From: Synechococcaceae cyanobacterium | GTDB taxonomy: Bacteria > Cyanobacteriota > Cyanobacteriia > PCC-6307 > Cyanobiaceae | Direction of reading: 5' to 3' | Assembly (NCBI GenBank): GCA_947378425.1 | Contig: CANCJV010000004.1 | Location: forward strand, 1 to 64,000 | DNA length: 64,000 nucleotides | Shown here: in pieces, positions 9,329 through 18,594 of the stretch | How the letters are laid out: each line of letters opens with the position of its first letter | Position numbering within the stretch: the first letter of the stretch is position 1 | Made by a program: the position numbers and the translations under genes | Notes under the pieces: model-generated | The model's input: the letters and a program-made list of their open reading frames with translations, nothing else | Database searches by the model: none | What the model was told of the DNA's origin: nothing

Positions 9329-10418
9329 GGTCGGGCTGTCCACACAGATCGTCTGGTTCGGAGATATTGACAATGAAAGGACACACCGTCTAGGTGGCCG
9401 CCACTCAAACTGGCTTGTTCTAGCAGCGGGGGGTCCAGGCCCCCAGGGCTCTCTTCTTGGAAAGGCTCCTGGGGTTGGTGGCCCGGCCGGGGGGCCGCAG
9501 TCCAGACAATGTTGATTCTGGCGAGGTCGCGCCGAGATCAGCAGTGGCAACACGTCCGCGGATGCGGCGGAAACAGTGGACGCGCCAGCCTCAGGCTCTG
9601 TGGTGACCAGATTCGCCACATGCAATCGCCAAAACTCAGTCTCAGCCTTGCCTTTGCCCTGATGATTCCACTGACCAAATCGACGTTTCAATGACCTTTG
9701 CGCGCACTCAACCCATCGGAATGACCCTATTTTGACTGCATTCCCACAATGAATTGAACCTGAAGCAGCACGTTAGGCAGGGCGCAAACGGTCAAGATTT
9801 GTACGCCTCAGAGAGCAGACCAAGACCATTGAAGGCACGTCCTATGCATCAACCAGCGCGGACGACATCAGCTCAGCTCCCGAGACCTTGCCAGCTGCCA
9901 CCAACTACATCAAGGAAACCGCAAGTAAAAAGATAAAGCCAGAACCGCGCGGTTCGACACTCAAAGAGATCTATTATTGCGTCACAGATGCAAAGACTGA
10001 GGCATAAGCAGTCGCCAGCCTGAGGATAGCCTGGGGACGAGTGCCCTCATGCAAAGAAGAGAAAAATCCCCTTCAGAATGCATGTCTCGAGATCAGCAAT
10101 GCGGCTGCGCTGAGGCGCAGACGTGCCATCCAGAGGCCAGGACCCGGAAGCATTCGAAAGCTGAATCCAAAGCATTTACGCAGCTCAGATAGAACCAGAC
10201 AACGTTTGACCGTTGTTCACGCCACGAAGAATCGCCAGATGGCCAAATGGAAGCCATAGGGAGTAGCGGCGCCCTTAAGCCGGTGGCCTGATTGCATGAA
10301 GGCTTGAGCCAGGGCTCAGAATAACTCATGACAGGGAATAAATACAAGAAAAAACCAATGGGGCAGCCCTCCATGCGTATCGAAGCGGCTCTCAGCGCCG
10401 TCCGGCAGCTTGAGAGGC
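9329..10418. other. Gene-poor region with decayed coding traces
   Basis: About 1.1 kb without a convincing gene. It contains the murA promoter region. A signal-peptide-like start, [17 protein letters not shown], begins at 9620 but stops after 24 residues. From about 9776 to 10007 another plus frame is open without a usable start codon and reads like coding sequence, with pieces such as TIEGTSYASTSADD and STLKEIYYCVTDAKTEA. Together these may be the remains of one secreted protein gene broken by frameshifts. Base composition is less GC-rich than the neighbours. No RNA gene was recognised. Confidence 0.4.
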
Positions 10419-11222
10419 CTACTGAGCCCGGACCCGGTCAAAGGCATAGCCGTCCATCGCGATCACATGGTCGGTGATGCCGCGATGGAAGGCGCGGGGT
10501 TGGGCATCGGCTCCGGCTGCTCCGAGTGCGATGAACAGCGGCAGCAGGTGCTCCTCGCGGGGATGGGCGCGCACAGCATCGGGCTGGCTCTGCCGGAAGT
10601 GCAGCAACGAATCCACCTGGCGGCCTGTCAACTGCGCGTAGATCCAGTCCGAGAAGCGCTCGGCGTAGCTGGTGTCGACTCCGGCGCCCCGTTCCGCCTG
10701 CTGCCAGTCCCGCAGGTTGTGGGTGATGTTGCCGGAGGCGACGATCAGCCAGCCCTGCTCGGCCAGCGGCGCCAGAGCCTGGCCTAGGCGATAGGCGTGC
10801 TCCGCTCCGCCGTGATGCTGAAGAGACAGGGGAACGACGGGCACATCCGCCGCGGGGAAGAGATACCGCAGCGGCACCCAGGCCCCATGGTCCAGGCCGC
10901 GGCGCGCATCCATCTTCACCGGGTGTCCCACGGTTTGCAGGGCGTCAATGACCTCCTGCGCGGCCTGGGCGCTGCCACTGGCCGGGTACTGAATCGCGTA
11001 CAGAGCGGGATCGAATCCACCGAAGTCGTGGATGGTCTCCAGTCGGCTGGCCGTGCCCACGGTGAGCACCTCCGTCTGCCAATGGGGACGGATCACCAAG
11101 AGCGCCCGAGGCCTCTCCAGTTCCCTGGCCAGGGCTGTCAACGCAACACTGGCGGCGCCCGGCTGGATGGCGACCAGCGGCGAGCCGTGCGCAACGAACA
11201 GAACCGTCAGAGGGTTAGCCAT
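10419..11222 (-). CDS. DODA-type extradiol ring-opening dioxygenase (YgiD-like)
   Basis: Class III extradiol dioxygenase related to 4,5-DOPA dioxygenase and E. coli YgiD, a metal-dependent opener of catechol rings. Metal-site histidines are visible in VAHGSPL near residue 12, the GLDHGAWVPL motif near the middle, and SLQHHGG. ASGNITHNLRDW further on is also typical. With ATG 11222 the length is 267 residues, as expected; the frame is open to 11456 but that part is not homologous. The gene stands alone and is divergent from the exporter operon, so its physiological substrate is unknown. Confidence 0.85.
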   Translation of the reverse strand: MANPLTVLFVAHGSPLVAIQPGAASVALTALARELERPRALLVIRPHWQTEVLTVGTASRLETIHDFGGFDPALYAIQYPASGSAQAAQEVIDALQTVGHPVKMDARRGLDHGAWVPLRYLFPAADVPVVPLSLQHHGGAEHAYRLGQALAPLAEQGWLIVASGNITHNLRDWQQAERGAGVDTSYAERFSDWIYAQLTGRQVDSLLHFRQSQPDAVRAHPREEHLLPLFIALGAAGADAQPRAFHRGITDHVIAMDGYAFDRVRAQ

Positions 11223-11549
11223 CCCGCGTTCCACCACGAGGCGCACAGTCTGGCGCGGTGATTCGGGCCCAGAACGCCACAGACCCAGCCCGCCAACGGG
11301 CGAACCCTGCCATGGAACACCGGCGATCTCCGCACCACGACCCCGGCGCTGTGGTGACGAAACCAAGGTCTCCTTGGTTCCGTAGGCATGGGCTGGACAG
11401 AGACTGTCACAGAGCGAAGGCCTGCCAGTCACATCTTGTTCATCTTTTACGAGCAAGCTGGGGGCAGATCGGATCGATGCGCATGCAGCAAGACGCCGAA
11501 GAGTGCAGCTTCAGCTGGTCTGGATGTTCCCCCATCGCGTTGACATGAG

Positions 11550-12785
11550 GTGGATCTCGTCTCCCCGGTGAAAGTTCCCACTGGAAACCGGCGTTGGCTG
11601 GTGATCGCTGTCGTTTCTGGGGCCGTGCTGCTGGCGGTCGGTGGGGGACTTGCTCAACTGGGGCGCCAGCGGGATCGACAGCGGCGTCTGCAAGCCGAAA
11701 CAACAGTGGTTGTGCGCAGGGATGTGACGATCAAGGTCTCAGCAGCCGGTTCGATCAAGCCGCTCACCCCGGTGAACATCAGCCCCAAGGCGGCCGGCAA
11801 GGTGGTGGCGTTGCTGGTGGATCAGGGTGATCAGGTGAAAGCGGGGCAGATCGTGGCCCGTATGGATCACAGCAACCTCGTGGGACAGCTGCTGCGAGAG
11901 CGGGGCAATCTGGAGGCCGCCCAGGGCAACCTGCGGGAAGCAGAAGCCCAGCTCCTGTCGATCAAGGCCAACTTCCGCAGCAACCAGCAGCTCTACCAAG
12001 CCGGCGGGGTGAGCCACAACGACTACACAGCCAGCCAGTCGCAGTTCCTGGCTACCCAGGCCCATATCCGCTCTCTACGCGCCCAGGTGGTCCAGGCCCA
12101 GGGCGATCTGAAAACAGCCCAGGCCCTGATGAATGACACGGTGATCCGGGCTCCTTTCAGCGGTGTGGTCACCCAGAAATACGCCAATGTCGGCGCCTTC
12201 GTGACACCCACCACCTCCGCCAGCGCCACCACCTCCGCCACCTCCTCCTCGATCCTCGCCCTGGCCGGTCCGCTGGAGGCGGTGGCCTCCGTCTCGGAGA
12301 TTGATGAGCCCTCGATCTACAAAGGCCAGCCGGTGCAGATCCGGGTGGATGCCTATCCCGATCTGGTGGTGCATGGACGTGTGCGCCTGATTGCCCCCGA
12401 GTCGGTGGTGGTGCAGAACGTGACCAGCTTCGAAGTTCGGATCACGATTGACCATCGCGACCTGGCCGGGCTGCGCTCGGGTATGAACATCACCGCCGAC
12501 TTCCTGGTGGGAGAACACAGGAATGCTCTGCTGATTCCCACCCCGGCCATCGTCAGCCAGAAGGAGGGCACCGGTGTTTACCTGCTCAGCAACGGGCTGC
12601 GCCCGCTCTTTCACCCCATCAAGGTGGGAGCCACCGTCGGTAGCGCTACGGAAGTGCTGGCCGGCCTGAAGGAAGGCGAGCGGATCTACATCACCTTCCC
12701 CGGGTCCCGCAAGCCCAACGGCAAGCCGGTGACGGCATCCTCGCCCCTTGCCCAGCCGGGTGGGGCGGGTCGTCCCCCCCGCTGA
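11550..12785 (+). CDS. Membrane fusion protein of an ABC exporter (MacA/HlyD-like)
   Basis: Periplasmic adaptor that links an inner-membrane ABC transporter to an outer channel. One N-terminal membrane anchor (about residues 14-35) is followed by the lipoyl-like half PVNISPKAAGKVVAL, a coiled-coil hairpin (about residues 115-190), the second lipoyl half TVIRAPFSGVVTQKY, and a beta-barrel domain. An odd Thr/Ser/Ala-rich stretch (about 217-232) interrupts the second lipoyl half. The start is a GTG at 11550; GTG 11568 is also possible. It is first in a three-gene operon. Confidence 0.85.
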   Translation: MDLVSPVKVPTGNRRWLVIAVVSGAVLLAVGGGLAQLGRQRDRQRRLQAETTVVVRRDVTIKVSAAGSIKPLTPVNISPKAAGKVVALLVDQGDQVKAGQIVARMDHSNLVGQLLRERGNLEAAQGNLREAEAQLLSIKANFRSNQQLYQAGGVSHNDYTASQSQFLATQAHIRSLRAQVVQAQGDLKTAQALMNDTVIRAPFSGVVTQKYANVGAFVTPTTSASATTSATSSSILALAGPLEAVASVSEIDEPSIYKGQPVQIRVDAYPDLVVHGRVRLIAPESVVVQNVTSFEVRITIDHRDLAGLRSGMNITADFLVGEHRNALLIPTPAIVSQKEGTGVYLLSNGLRPLFHPIKVGATVGSATEVLAGLKEGERIYITFPGSRKPNGKPVTASSPLAQPGGAGRPPR

Positions 12786-12799
12786 GGTCCTGGGAGTCC

Positions 12800-14110
12800 A
12801 TGGCCAGATTGAGTTCACCTGCTCTGCTTCCCAGTCCCCAGGAGCGACGACGCACCCGTGCGGAGCTGACCTGGGGGGATCTGCTGGAAACCATTGCTCT
12901 GGCCTGGTCGTCCCTGGTGTCCAATCGGCTGCGTTCAGCCCTGACCATGTTGGGGGTGATCATCGGCATCGGGGCCGTGATCACGATGGTGACCATCGGT
13001 CGCGGGGCCCAGAGCCAGACCGAAGCCCAGCTCAAATCCCTGGGCTCCAACCTGATCTTTGTTCAGAGCGGCGTTGCGGCCACCAACAGCCCGGCCTCCA
13101 GGGGAGCAGGCTCGGCCACCACCCTGGTCTGGGATGACGCCAAGGCGATCGCCCATTCCGCCTCCTCGGTCGCCAACGTCGCCCCTGTGCTCAACCTCCG
13201 CTCCCAGGTGGTGTTGGGGGAACTGAACACCAGCACCACGGTGGTGGGCACCACCCCGGAGTACAAATCAGTGCGAGATTTTCTGCCACTGACGGGTCGC
13301 TTCTTCAACCAGGCCGAGCTGGACCGGACGGATCGCGTGGCGCTGCTGGGGCAGACCGTGGTGGACAGCCTGGGCCTGACCCCCTCCAGTGCATTGGAGC
13401 GGACGATTCGCATCCGTGGGGAGACCTTTCAGGTGATTGGCACCCTGGAGTACAAGGGGGTCAATTCCTTTCGCGACCAGGACGACCAAGTGCTGATCCC
13501 GCTGACCACCATGGCCAGCCGCATTGTCGGTGTCAACGCGATCTCGGGGATCTCACTGGACAGCATCTCGGTATCAGCCACCAGGCCATCCGAAATGGAA
13601 GCGGCCCAGTACCAGATCACCAATCTTCTGCGCTTGCGACACAAGATCATCGTTCCGAGGCAGGACGACTTCCTGATCAGGAATCAGGCTGATCTGGTCA
13701 GTGCATCCAACTCTGTGGCCAACATCTTCACCTCTCTGCTTGGGGGATCGGCGGCCATCTCCCTGATCGTCGGTGGAATCGGCATCATGAACATCATGCT
13801 GGTCTCGGTCAGCGAGCGCACCCGGGAGATCGGCATTCGACGCGCCATCGGTGCCCGCTCCAGCGACATTCTTCGTCAGTTCCTGGTCGAAGCGGTGGTG
13901 CTCTCCCTGTTCGGGGGATTGCTGGGCACAGCCCTGGGGGTGGTGGCGTCGATGATCATCAACGCGGTCTTCGGCTGGCCGGCGGGTGTGGCGCTGGATG
14001 CCGTGGTGCTCTCGCTTGGCTTCGCTCTGGCCATCGGTGTGTTCTTCGGGGCCTACCCGGCCAACAAAGCAGCCCACCTGGATCCGATCGCCGCCCTCAG
14101 GAGCGATTAG
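12800..14110 (+). CDS. ABC transporter permease, MacB type
   Basis: Four-helix MacB/FtsX-type permease. The first transmembrane helix follows LVSNRLRSALTMLGVIIGIG at about residue 38. A large periplasmic domain spans about residues 70-300, and three C-terminal helices include GGIGIMNIMLVSVSERTREIG, a signature of the family. These permeases usually act mechanically on a periplasmic adaptor rather than moving substrate through the membrane. It lies 14 bases after the adaptor gene and 3 bases before the ATPase gene. The exported substrate cannot be read from sequence. Confidence 0.88.
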   Translation: MARLSSPALLPSPQERRRTRAELTWGDLLETIALAWSSLVSNRLRSALTMLGVIIGIGAVITMVTIGRGAQSQTEAQLKSLGSNLIFVQSGVAATNSPASRGAGSATTLVWDDAKAIAHSASSVANVAPVLNLRSQVVLGELNTSTTVVGTTPEYKSVRDFLPLTGRFFNQAELDRTDRVALLGQTVVDSLGLTPSSALERTIRIRGETFQVIGTLEYKGVNSFRDQDDQVLIPLTTMASRIVGVNAISGISLDSISVSATRPSEMEAAQYQITNLLRLRHKIIVPRQDDFLIRNQADLVSASNSVANIFTSLLGGSAAISLIVGGIGIMNIMLVSVSERTREIGIRRAIGARSSDILRQFLVEAVVLSLFGGLLGTALGVVASMIINAVFGWPAGVALDAVVLSLGFALAIGVFFGAYPANKAAHLDPIAALRSD

Positions 14111-14113
14111 GCC

Positions 14114-14779
14114 ATGATCCAGCTGGTGGGCATCAACAAGACCTATGCGATGGGTGAGATGCTGGTGCCGATCCTGAGGGATATCGATCTCACCATCCTG
14201 CGGGGGGAGTACACCGCGATCATGGGGGCATCGGGGTCGGGAAAATCCAGCCTCATGAACATCATCGGCTGCCTGGAGCGTCCGAGCAGCGGCAAATACT
14301 ACTTTGATGCCCGTGATATCACCACCCTCAGCGACAACGAACTGACCGACATCCGCAACTTCCGCATCGGCTTTGTCTTCCAGCAATTCAATCTGCTCAC
14401 ACGGCTTACGGCCCTTGAGAATGTGATGCTGCCCATGGTCTACGCCGGCTACTCGCGGTCTGAGCGACGGCGGCGGGCCGAGGCGATGCTGGTGCAGGTG
14501 GGACTGGGCGATCGGCTGGCCAACCGGCCCAGTCAGCTCTCCGGTGGCCAGCAGCAGCGGGTGGCGATCGCCCGTGCCCTGGTGAACCAGCCGGATCTGC
14601 TATTAGCCGATGAGCCCACCGGTGCCCTGGATTCACACACCGGGGCGGCGGTGATGGATCAACTGACGGCGCTGCACGACGAGGGGCTGACGATCGTTCT
14701 GGTCACCCACGACGCCCAGGTGGCTGGCCGCGCCGGGCGCATCGTCCGGCTCCAGGACGGCCGCGTCGTGGCGGGCTGA
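14114..14779 (+). CDS. ABC transporter ATP-binding protein, MacB/LolD type
   Basis: Stand-alone nucleotide-binding subunit for the preceding permease. It shows Walker [10 protein letters not shown] at 38-46, Q-loop Gln90 in FVFQQFNLL, signature [10 protein letters not shown] at 142-151, Walker [13 protein letters not shown] around 162-173, and the H-loop in LVTHD. The length of 221 residues is typical of this subfamily. The split adaptor-permease-ATPase layout resembles DevBCA/MacAB sets of cyanobacteria. Confidence 0.92.
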   Translation: MIQLVGINKTYAMGEMLVPILRDIDLTILRGEYTAIMGASGSGKSSLMNIIGCLERPSSGKYYFDARDITTLSDNELTDIRNFRIGFVFQQFNLLTRLTALENVMLPMVYAGYSRSERRRRAEAMLVQVGLGDRLANRPSQLSGGQQQRVAIARALVNQPDLLLADEPTGALDSHTGAAVMDQLTALHDEGLTIVLVTHDAQVAGRAGRIVRLQDGRVVAG

Positions 14780-14964
14780 GGGCAGCCGACGGCAGCATCG
14801 ATGGCCGCCTCGATGGCGGCGTCGAGGTCGTCAGAGGCGGGGATTCACTCCCAGGCAAAGACTGTGAGACGTGGGAACCAAACCATTTCAGGGAAACGTT
14901 TCTCCAGGCTGAAACTCTTCAACATGCCCCAATTGAGCAGGTCCCAGTCCTGGACACAAGCCGA

Positions 14965-15822
14965 TCAAGCATGAACAGAAATACTGAATCCCTGATCAGC
15001 CGCGAGAACAGCATATTTAGACCTCAAGAAAGAAACCAGTTGATCGACCATTGCCCATTCAGCATTTTCCCGCAAAACCACAACAGATTCAACGTAGCGA
15101 TGGCTAAAATCAACACCAAAGTCGACGGCAAATTCCTGTTGACCGATTAGCGAAAAAGTTGGGATAGACCAGGCAACATCGTGTCTTTTACCCAATGATG
15201 CCGAGACATCGCTCTGCACAAAAGCCTGACTGAAGAGCAACCTGGCGCACTCCTTTGCCTCATGGCACATGTAGGACTGCGGCGCAATTGCGCCGAGCTC
15301 GGAAATGTCGGCACTCGAAAGCCTGCGTTCATGGACAAGTGCATTATCAGCATGGGCCACCAATCGCACGGGTGACTTGTAAATATCAAAACATTGATAG
15401 CGATCATCAGTATCAAGTGGCCGCTGAATCCCTTCAGTGATCAGGGCATCGATCACGCGATTGTCAAGGAGCTGGAAAGCATCACGACAAGGCTCAGTGC
15501 ACTTGACTGGGTTGCTGATCCATCCGGAGGGCAGGTCATTCTTGATGAGCAGATTAGTCCAATGTGTTGACTGTAGTCGCAATCTTACATAGGCTGCAAA
15601 TCTATGCTGTTGATGCACCTCGCGTTGCATCAACAGGAGAATATCTGAGCCTATGCCTGAAACTTCACAATGGCGACCTGATCTCAGGCCGAGGATTTCA
15701 GTCACGCGACCACAATACCTGCTGATCGTGCTCTGATTATAGTGAAGAATCGAGCCAACTTGACTACCATTACGAAGCCACCTGTAAACGTCAAACGCCT
15801 CGAGTTCATCGACGCTAATCAC
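14965..15822 (-). CDS. LysR-type transcriptional regulator, divergent
   Basis: The N-terminus looks like a winged helix-turn-helix: residues about 5-45 contain DVYRWLRNGSQVG and the recognition-helix-like YNQSTISRYCGRV. The remaining 230 residues could form a LysR-type periplasmic-binding-like effector domain, with VIDALITEG and RLVAHADNALVHERRLS at the places where LysR proteins have similar strings. Identity to the family is low, so this is a fold-level call. The gene is visibly less GC-rich than its neighbours, uses AT-ending codons more, and sits beside a broken transposase, which suggests transfer. No divergent target gene is intact. Confidence 0.6.
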   Translation of the reverse strand: MISVDELEAFDVYRWLRNGSQVGSILHYNQSTISRYCGRVTEILGLRSGRHCEVSGIGSDILLLMQREVHQQHRFAAYVRLRLQSTHWTNLLIKNDLPSGWISNPVKCTEPCRDAFQLLDNRVIDALITEGIQRPLDTDDRYQCFDIYKSPVRLVAHADNALVHERRLSSADISELGAIAPQSYMCHEAKECARLLFSQAFVQSDVSASLGKRHDVAWSIPTFSLIGQQEFAVDFGVDFSHRYVESVVVLRENAEWAMVDQLVSFLRSKYAVLAADQGFSISVHA

Positions 15823-16199
15823 AATTGGGAAACGAGAAACACGGCAGGACTCACAAAAATTTGAGGTCGAAGCATTTGAAGCAATGATTCAATCCTATCC
15901 CAGGGCCTACGAGTGCCGCTCATGCCGCTGATGTTGATTCCCAGGAGGCAGATTCTGCAGCCCACCTCGAATGCCGAATGGAGACTCGTAAGGTTGAGGG
16001 AAGAGCAGCAATGGTCTTGACACAAGCGAGGGCATCGGCCTCATTGCTCACTGACTGAATCCCCCCAGACCTCATCACCACCGCCGGCGACTGAGGCCAT
16101 AGCTGTTGCGCCGTCGCCTAAAGGAAGGCCACCAGGATCGTGATCTGCAGGAATTTGGCCCCACGGACGGAACGAACAAGTGGGCCTCAGAGACCGGCA
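15823..16199. other. Intergenic, low coding signal
   Basis: About 380 bases between the LysR-like gene and the transposase remnant. Only short frames without recognisable products are present. It should contain the LysR-like promoter and perhaps the 5' end of the decayed transposase; I could not identify terminal inverted repeats. Confidence 0.4.
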
Positions 16200-16657
16200 T
16201 TGCCCTCATGTGGGCTTGTGGGGTGGAAAAGTATACGGCTGTTGCCGCGCTTGCTGGCGCAAAAGGAGCCCCCCCCCCGGGTCGACGACTTCCTGATCGT
16301 CGACAACGACTGCACCCACAAGCACACCGTGGAGTGAAGCACTTCCGCGCAGGGATAAGTACACTTCTGACTCGCGCAGCAGCCACGGTTTCATCGTCCA
16401 CTCCACGCCGACGTACGCGTCATGGTTCAACCAGGTGGAGGGCTGATTGGGGACCATCACCCAGCGAGCAATCTGGCGTGGCATTGTCTTGAGTGTGAAA
16501 GAACTGATCGCCATAGCCCGAAGGGCATCTGCTTGCCATCAATCGAGCACTTCATCGCTCATACAACAAGGACTCATTCCCATTCGCTTGGACTGCAACC
16601 GCCGATTCGATCCTGGAGAAGCTCCAGCGGCTTTGCTCTCAAATTCCTTGGACATAG
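16200..16657 (+). pseudogene. IS630-family transposase remnant
   Basis: DDE transposase of the IS630 type, broken by several frameshifts and stops. Pieces appear in order in different plus frames: DDFLIVDNDCTHKH (the second catalytic Asp region) near 16285-16330, STPTYASWFNQVE (the conserved segment ending in the catalytic Glu) near 16395-16437, then ITQRAIWRGIVLSVKELI, and the typical C-terminal ADSILEKLQRLCSQI ending at the TAG at 16655. A poly-C tract near 16267 coincides with one frame change. No intact copy is present in the window. Confidence 0.8.
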
Positions 16658-16843
16658 CACTAGGTAGGAATCCTTATGGCCTCGTCTCTGGTGTGATCGG
16701 CTACCGCCGAAGGCGCCGCACTGCCTTTGTTTAGTGAGTGGATGAGGGTCTTGCTTGCTCACACCCTCTCCGATCCCCAGGCTCCTCCGGCTGACCCGCC
16801 CCGATCCAGGAGCCGAGCCAACGTTCCCTTAACATCTCGATCC

Positions 16844-17266
16844 ATGATCACCACTGTCTCCATGGATGCCGCCACAGCCTTTGCGGCCATTGCCCTGGCA
16901 GCCGTTTCCTGGGATGGCACACTCACCATGGCCGGTTCCCGGGCCCTGCGCCATTCCCTGGACTATCGACTGCCATTTCAGCACTACGGCGATGAAAAGA
17001 TGGTGCAGATGATGAACACCCTGCTGGCGGAGCTGCGCCACAAAGGGCCCCAGCATCTGATGGTGGAAGCCGCCGAAGCCCTCGATCGGCCCCAGCGTTC
17101 CACCGCCTACGCCGTGGCCGCCGAAATCATGCGCTCCGACGGCCCCCTGGAGGCCGATGAGCTGAACATCCTTTCGAATCTGGCCAACACGCTCCAGCTG
17201 TCCAACGAGCAGACCGCTCAGGTTCTGGCTGTGATGGATCTGTTGCATGCCGACGTGCTCTCCTGA
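16844..17266 (+). CDS. TerB-like (tellurite resistance family) protein
   Basis: Small alpha-helical protein resembling the TerB/DjlA-type seven-helix fold. VAAEIMRSDGPLEADELNIL near residues 88-107 has the acidic, metal-binding-like pattern seen in TerB domains. ATG 16844 gives 140 residues; an upstream extension to 16727 is open but not domain-like. The role is unknown: TerB domains occur in stress and membrane-associated systems. It is convergent with the small gene at 17270. Confidence 0.6.
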   Translation: MITTVSMDAATAFAAIALAAVSWDGTLTMAGSRALRHSLDYRLPFQHYGDEKMVQMMNTLLAELRHKGPQHLMVEAAEALDRPQRSTAYAVAAEIMRSDGPLEADELNILSNLANTLQLSNEQTAQVLAVMDLLHADVLS

Positions 17267-17269
17267 GCT

Positions 17270-17485
17270 TCAGGGCTTGGCGTCTGGATCAAGAGCCTTC
17301 ATGGCGTCATCCAGGCGCTGACGCTCGGCTTTGCTGGAAGCATCGACAGCCTGCTGAGCCTGATGTTCTGGAGCTTTCCCGGGGGACGGCGGATGGCTGG
17401 GCTGGCCTGTGGGGCTGCCGACCAACAGGCGACTGATCAGGACCCCGGTCAGCACCAGAGCCAACAGCAGACCGATGAGTTGCAT
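17270..17485 (-). CDS. Small single-pass membrane protein, unknown
   Basis: ATG 17485 gives 71 residues. The N-terminal hydrophobic helix QLIGLLLALVLTGVLISRLL is followed by a Pro/Ser-rich linker and a charged helical tail (ERQRLDDAMKALDPD). The stop is only 3 bases from the convergent TerB-like stop. I do not recognise a family; small proteins of this layout are common in picocyanobacteria. Confidence 0.55.
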   Translation of the reverse strand: MQLIGLLLALVLTGVLISRLLVGSPTGQPSHPPSPGKAPEHQAQQAVDASSKAERQRLDDAMKALDPDAKP

Positions 17486-17724
17486 GGGTGGGCAAGGCGG
17501 GAACTCATGCTGGCGTGGCTCGGCCAAACAGCCAGTCCTGAACCAGCGGACAGCCGAGCTCAATCAGGAGCTGTTGCTCTGTCTCTCAGCTTCGCCCCCA
17601 CAGCCACCATCGACGGAGAGCGCTGCCGACCTTGTCCATCCACCAGGATCTCGCCATCACGCGGATCCGAACAGCAGGGTCTGATGCCGATGCATCGGGC
17701 CCAGGCCAGGTCGAAGGACGGGGT

Positions 17725-18141
17725 TCAGGCCCTGGGGGCAGGGCCAAGGCAGCGCTGGGCCAGGGCGTAGCCCAGAGCCGTCAGCAGCAGGCCCCCCACC
17801 AGGCTGACCAGCAGCACCACCAGGGCGGGCATCGCCAGGCCGTGTTGCAGCGCCCGGCTGAGCTGCAGGATCCAGGAGGAGAAGGTGGTCAGCGAGCCGC
17901 AGAAGCCGATGCCGCCCCAGAGAAACAGACGGGCCCGTCTGGGTGGCTGGGCCGCCAGGGCACCGATCAGCAGGCAGCCGATCAGGTTGGCGAGCAGATC
18001 GGCGCCAACCAGGCCCCGCAGACCACCGATGGCCTGATCCGCCACCAGTTCAAGGTGCCAACGCAACAGAGCGCCGGGGATCGCTCCGGCCGCCACCAGG
18101 GCCAGATCAGCCATTTCCCGCTGCAACCGTTCGCGCTTCAT
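17725..18141 (-). CDS. crcB: Fluoride channel subunit CrcB/Fluc (first copy)
   Basis: Four-helix Fluc fluoride exporter subunit. Family marks are GAIPGALLRW at the N-terminus, NLIGCLLIG in helix 2, and GFCGSLTTFSSW in helix 3, which carries the Phe and Ser/Thr track and the central Na site. ATG 18141 gives 138 residues. Its ATG overlaps the TGA of the second crcB copy by 4 bases (ATGA), so the two are translationally coupled. Paired copies usually form antiparallel dual-topology dimers. Confidence 0.88.
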   Translation of the reverse strand: MKRERLQREMADLALVAAGAIPGALLRWHLELVADQAIGGLRGLVGADLLANLIGCLLIGALAAQPPRRARLFLWGGIGFCGSLTTFSSWILQLSRALQHGLAMPALVVLLVSLVGGLLLTALGYALAQRCLGPAPRA

Positions 18142-18578
18142 GTCGGGGCGCCCAGCCTGAGGCCGATCGTCATCGCCAACAGGCCGCCCAGGACGGAGCT
18201 GCCCACCAACAGCAGGGCTTCCACCGCGTTGCGCTGACGCCACAGGGCATGGAGTTCGGCGATGAAGCTGGAAAAGGTGCTGAAACTGCCCAGAAATCCC
18301 GTGCCCAGCAGCAGCATCAGCCGGCGGGATCCCTCCCCACAGCTCTCCTCCAGGCTCACCAGCAGCCCGAGCACGAAACAGGCCAGAAGATTGACGCCCA
18401 CCGTGCCCCAGTGGCGCCGCGGCACCATCGGCTCCAGGTGGTTCACCATGCGGAAGCGCAGCCAGGCGCCGGGTACGGCCCCGAGGGCGACCAGATAGGC
18501 CGCACCGGCCTCGCCGTGGAGTGTCGAGGCGGAGACCATGGGGGGACGAGCTGGAGCCGCGGGGTTGGCTGCCGCCAT
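18138..18578 (-). CDS. crcB: Fluoride channel subunit CrcB/Fluc (second copy)
   Basis: Paralogue of the coupled downstream copy. It has GAVPGAWLRFRM, NLLACFVLGLLVS and GFLGSFSTFSSF at the matching places. It is 146 residues from GTG/ATG 18578, or about 133 from the internal ATG at 18539. It begins 16 bases after the stop of the P-type ATPase gene, in the same minus-strand operon. Differences between the two copies, for example in the Arg/Lys content of the first loop, are consistent with opposite membrane orientation; that is inference. Confidence 0.87.
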   Translation of the reverse strand: MAAANPAAPARPPMVSASTLHGEAGAAYLVALGAVPGAWLRFRMVNHLEPMVPRRHWGTVGVNLLACFVLGLLVSLEESCGEGSRRLMLLLGTGFLGSFSTFSSFIAELHALWRQRNAVEALLLVGSSVLGGLLAMTIGLRLGAPT

Positions 18579-18594
18579 TCTCAGGCCTGAGTCG

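Noticed and set aside
10041-10374. Short frames in the gene-poor region as genes
   Set aside because: No start signal or family, and composition is not coding-like.
16106-16492. A 128-residue plus frame taken as a gene
   Set aside because: It crosses frames of the IS630 remnant and is only partly in the transposase phase; described as a pseudogene instead.
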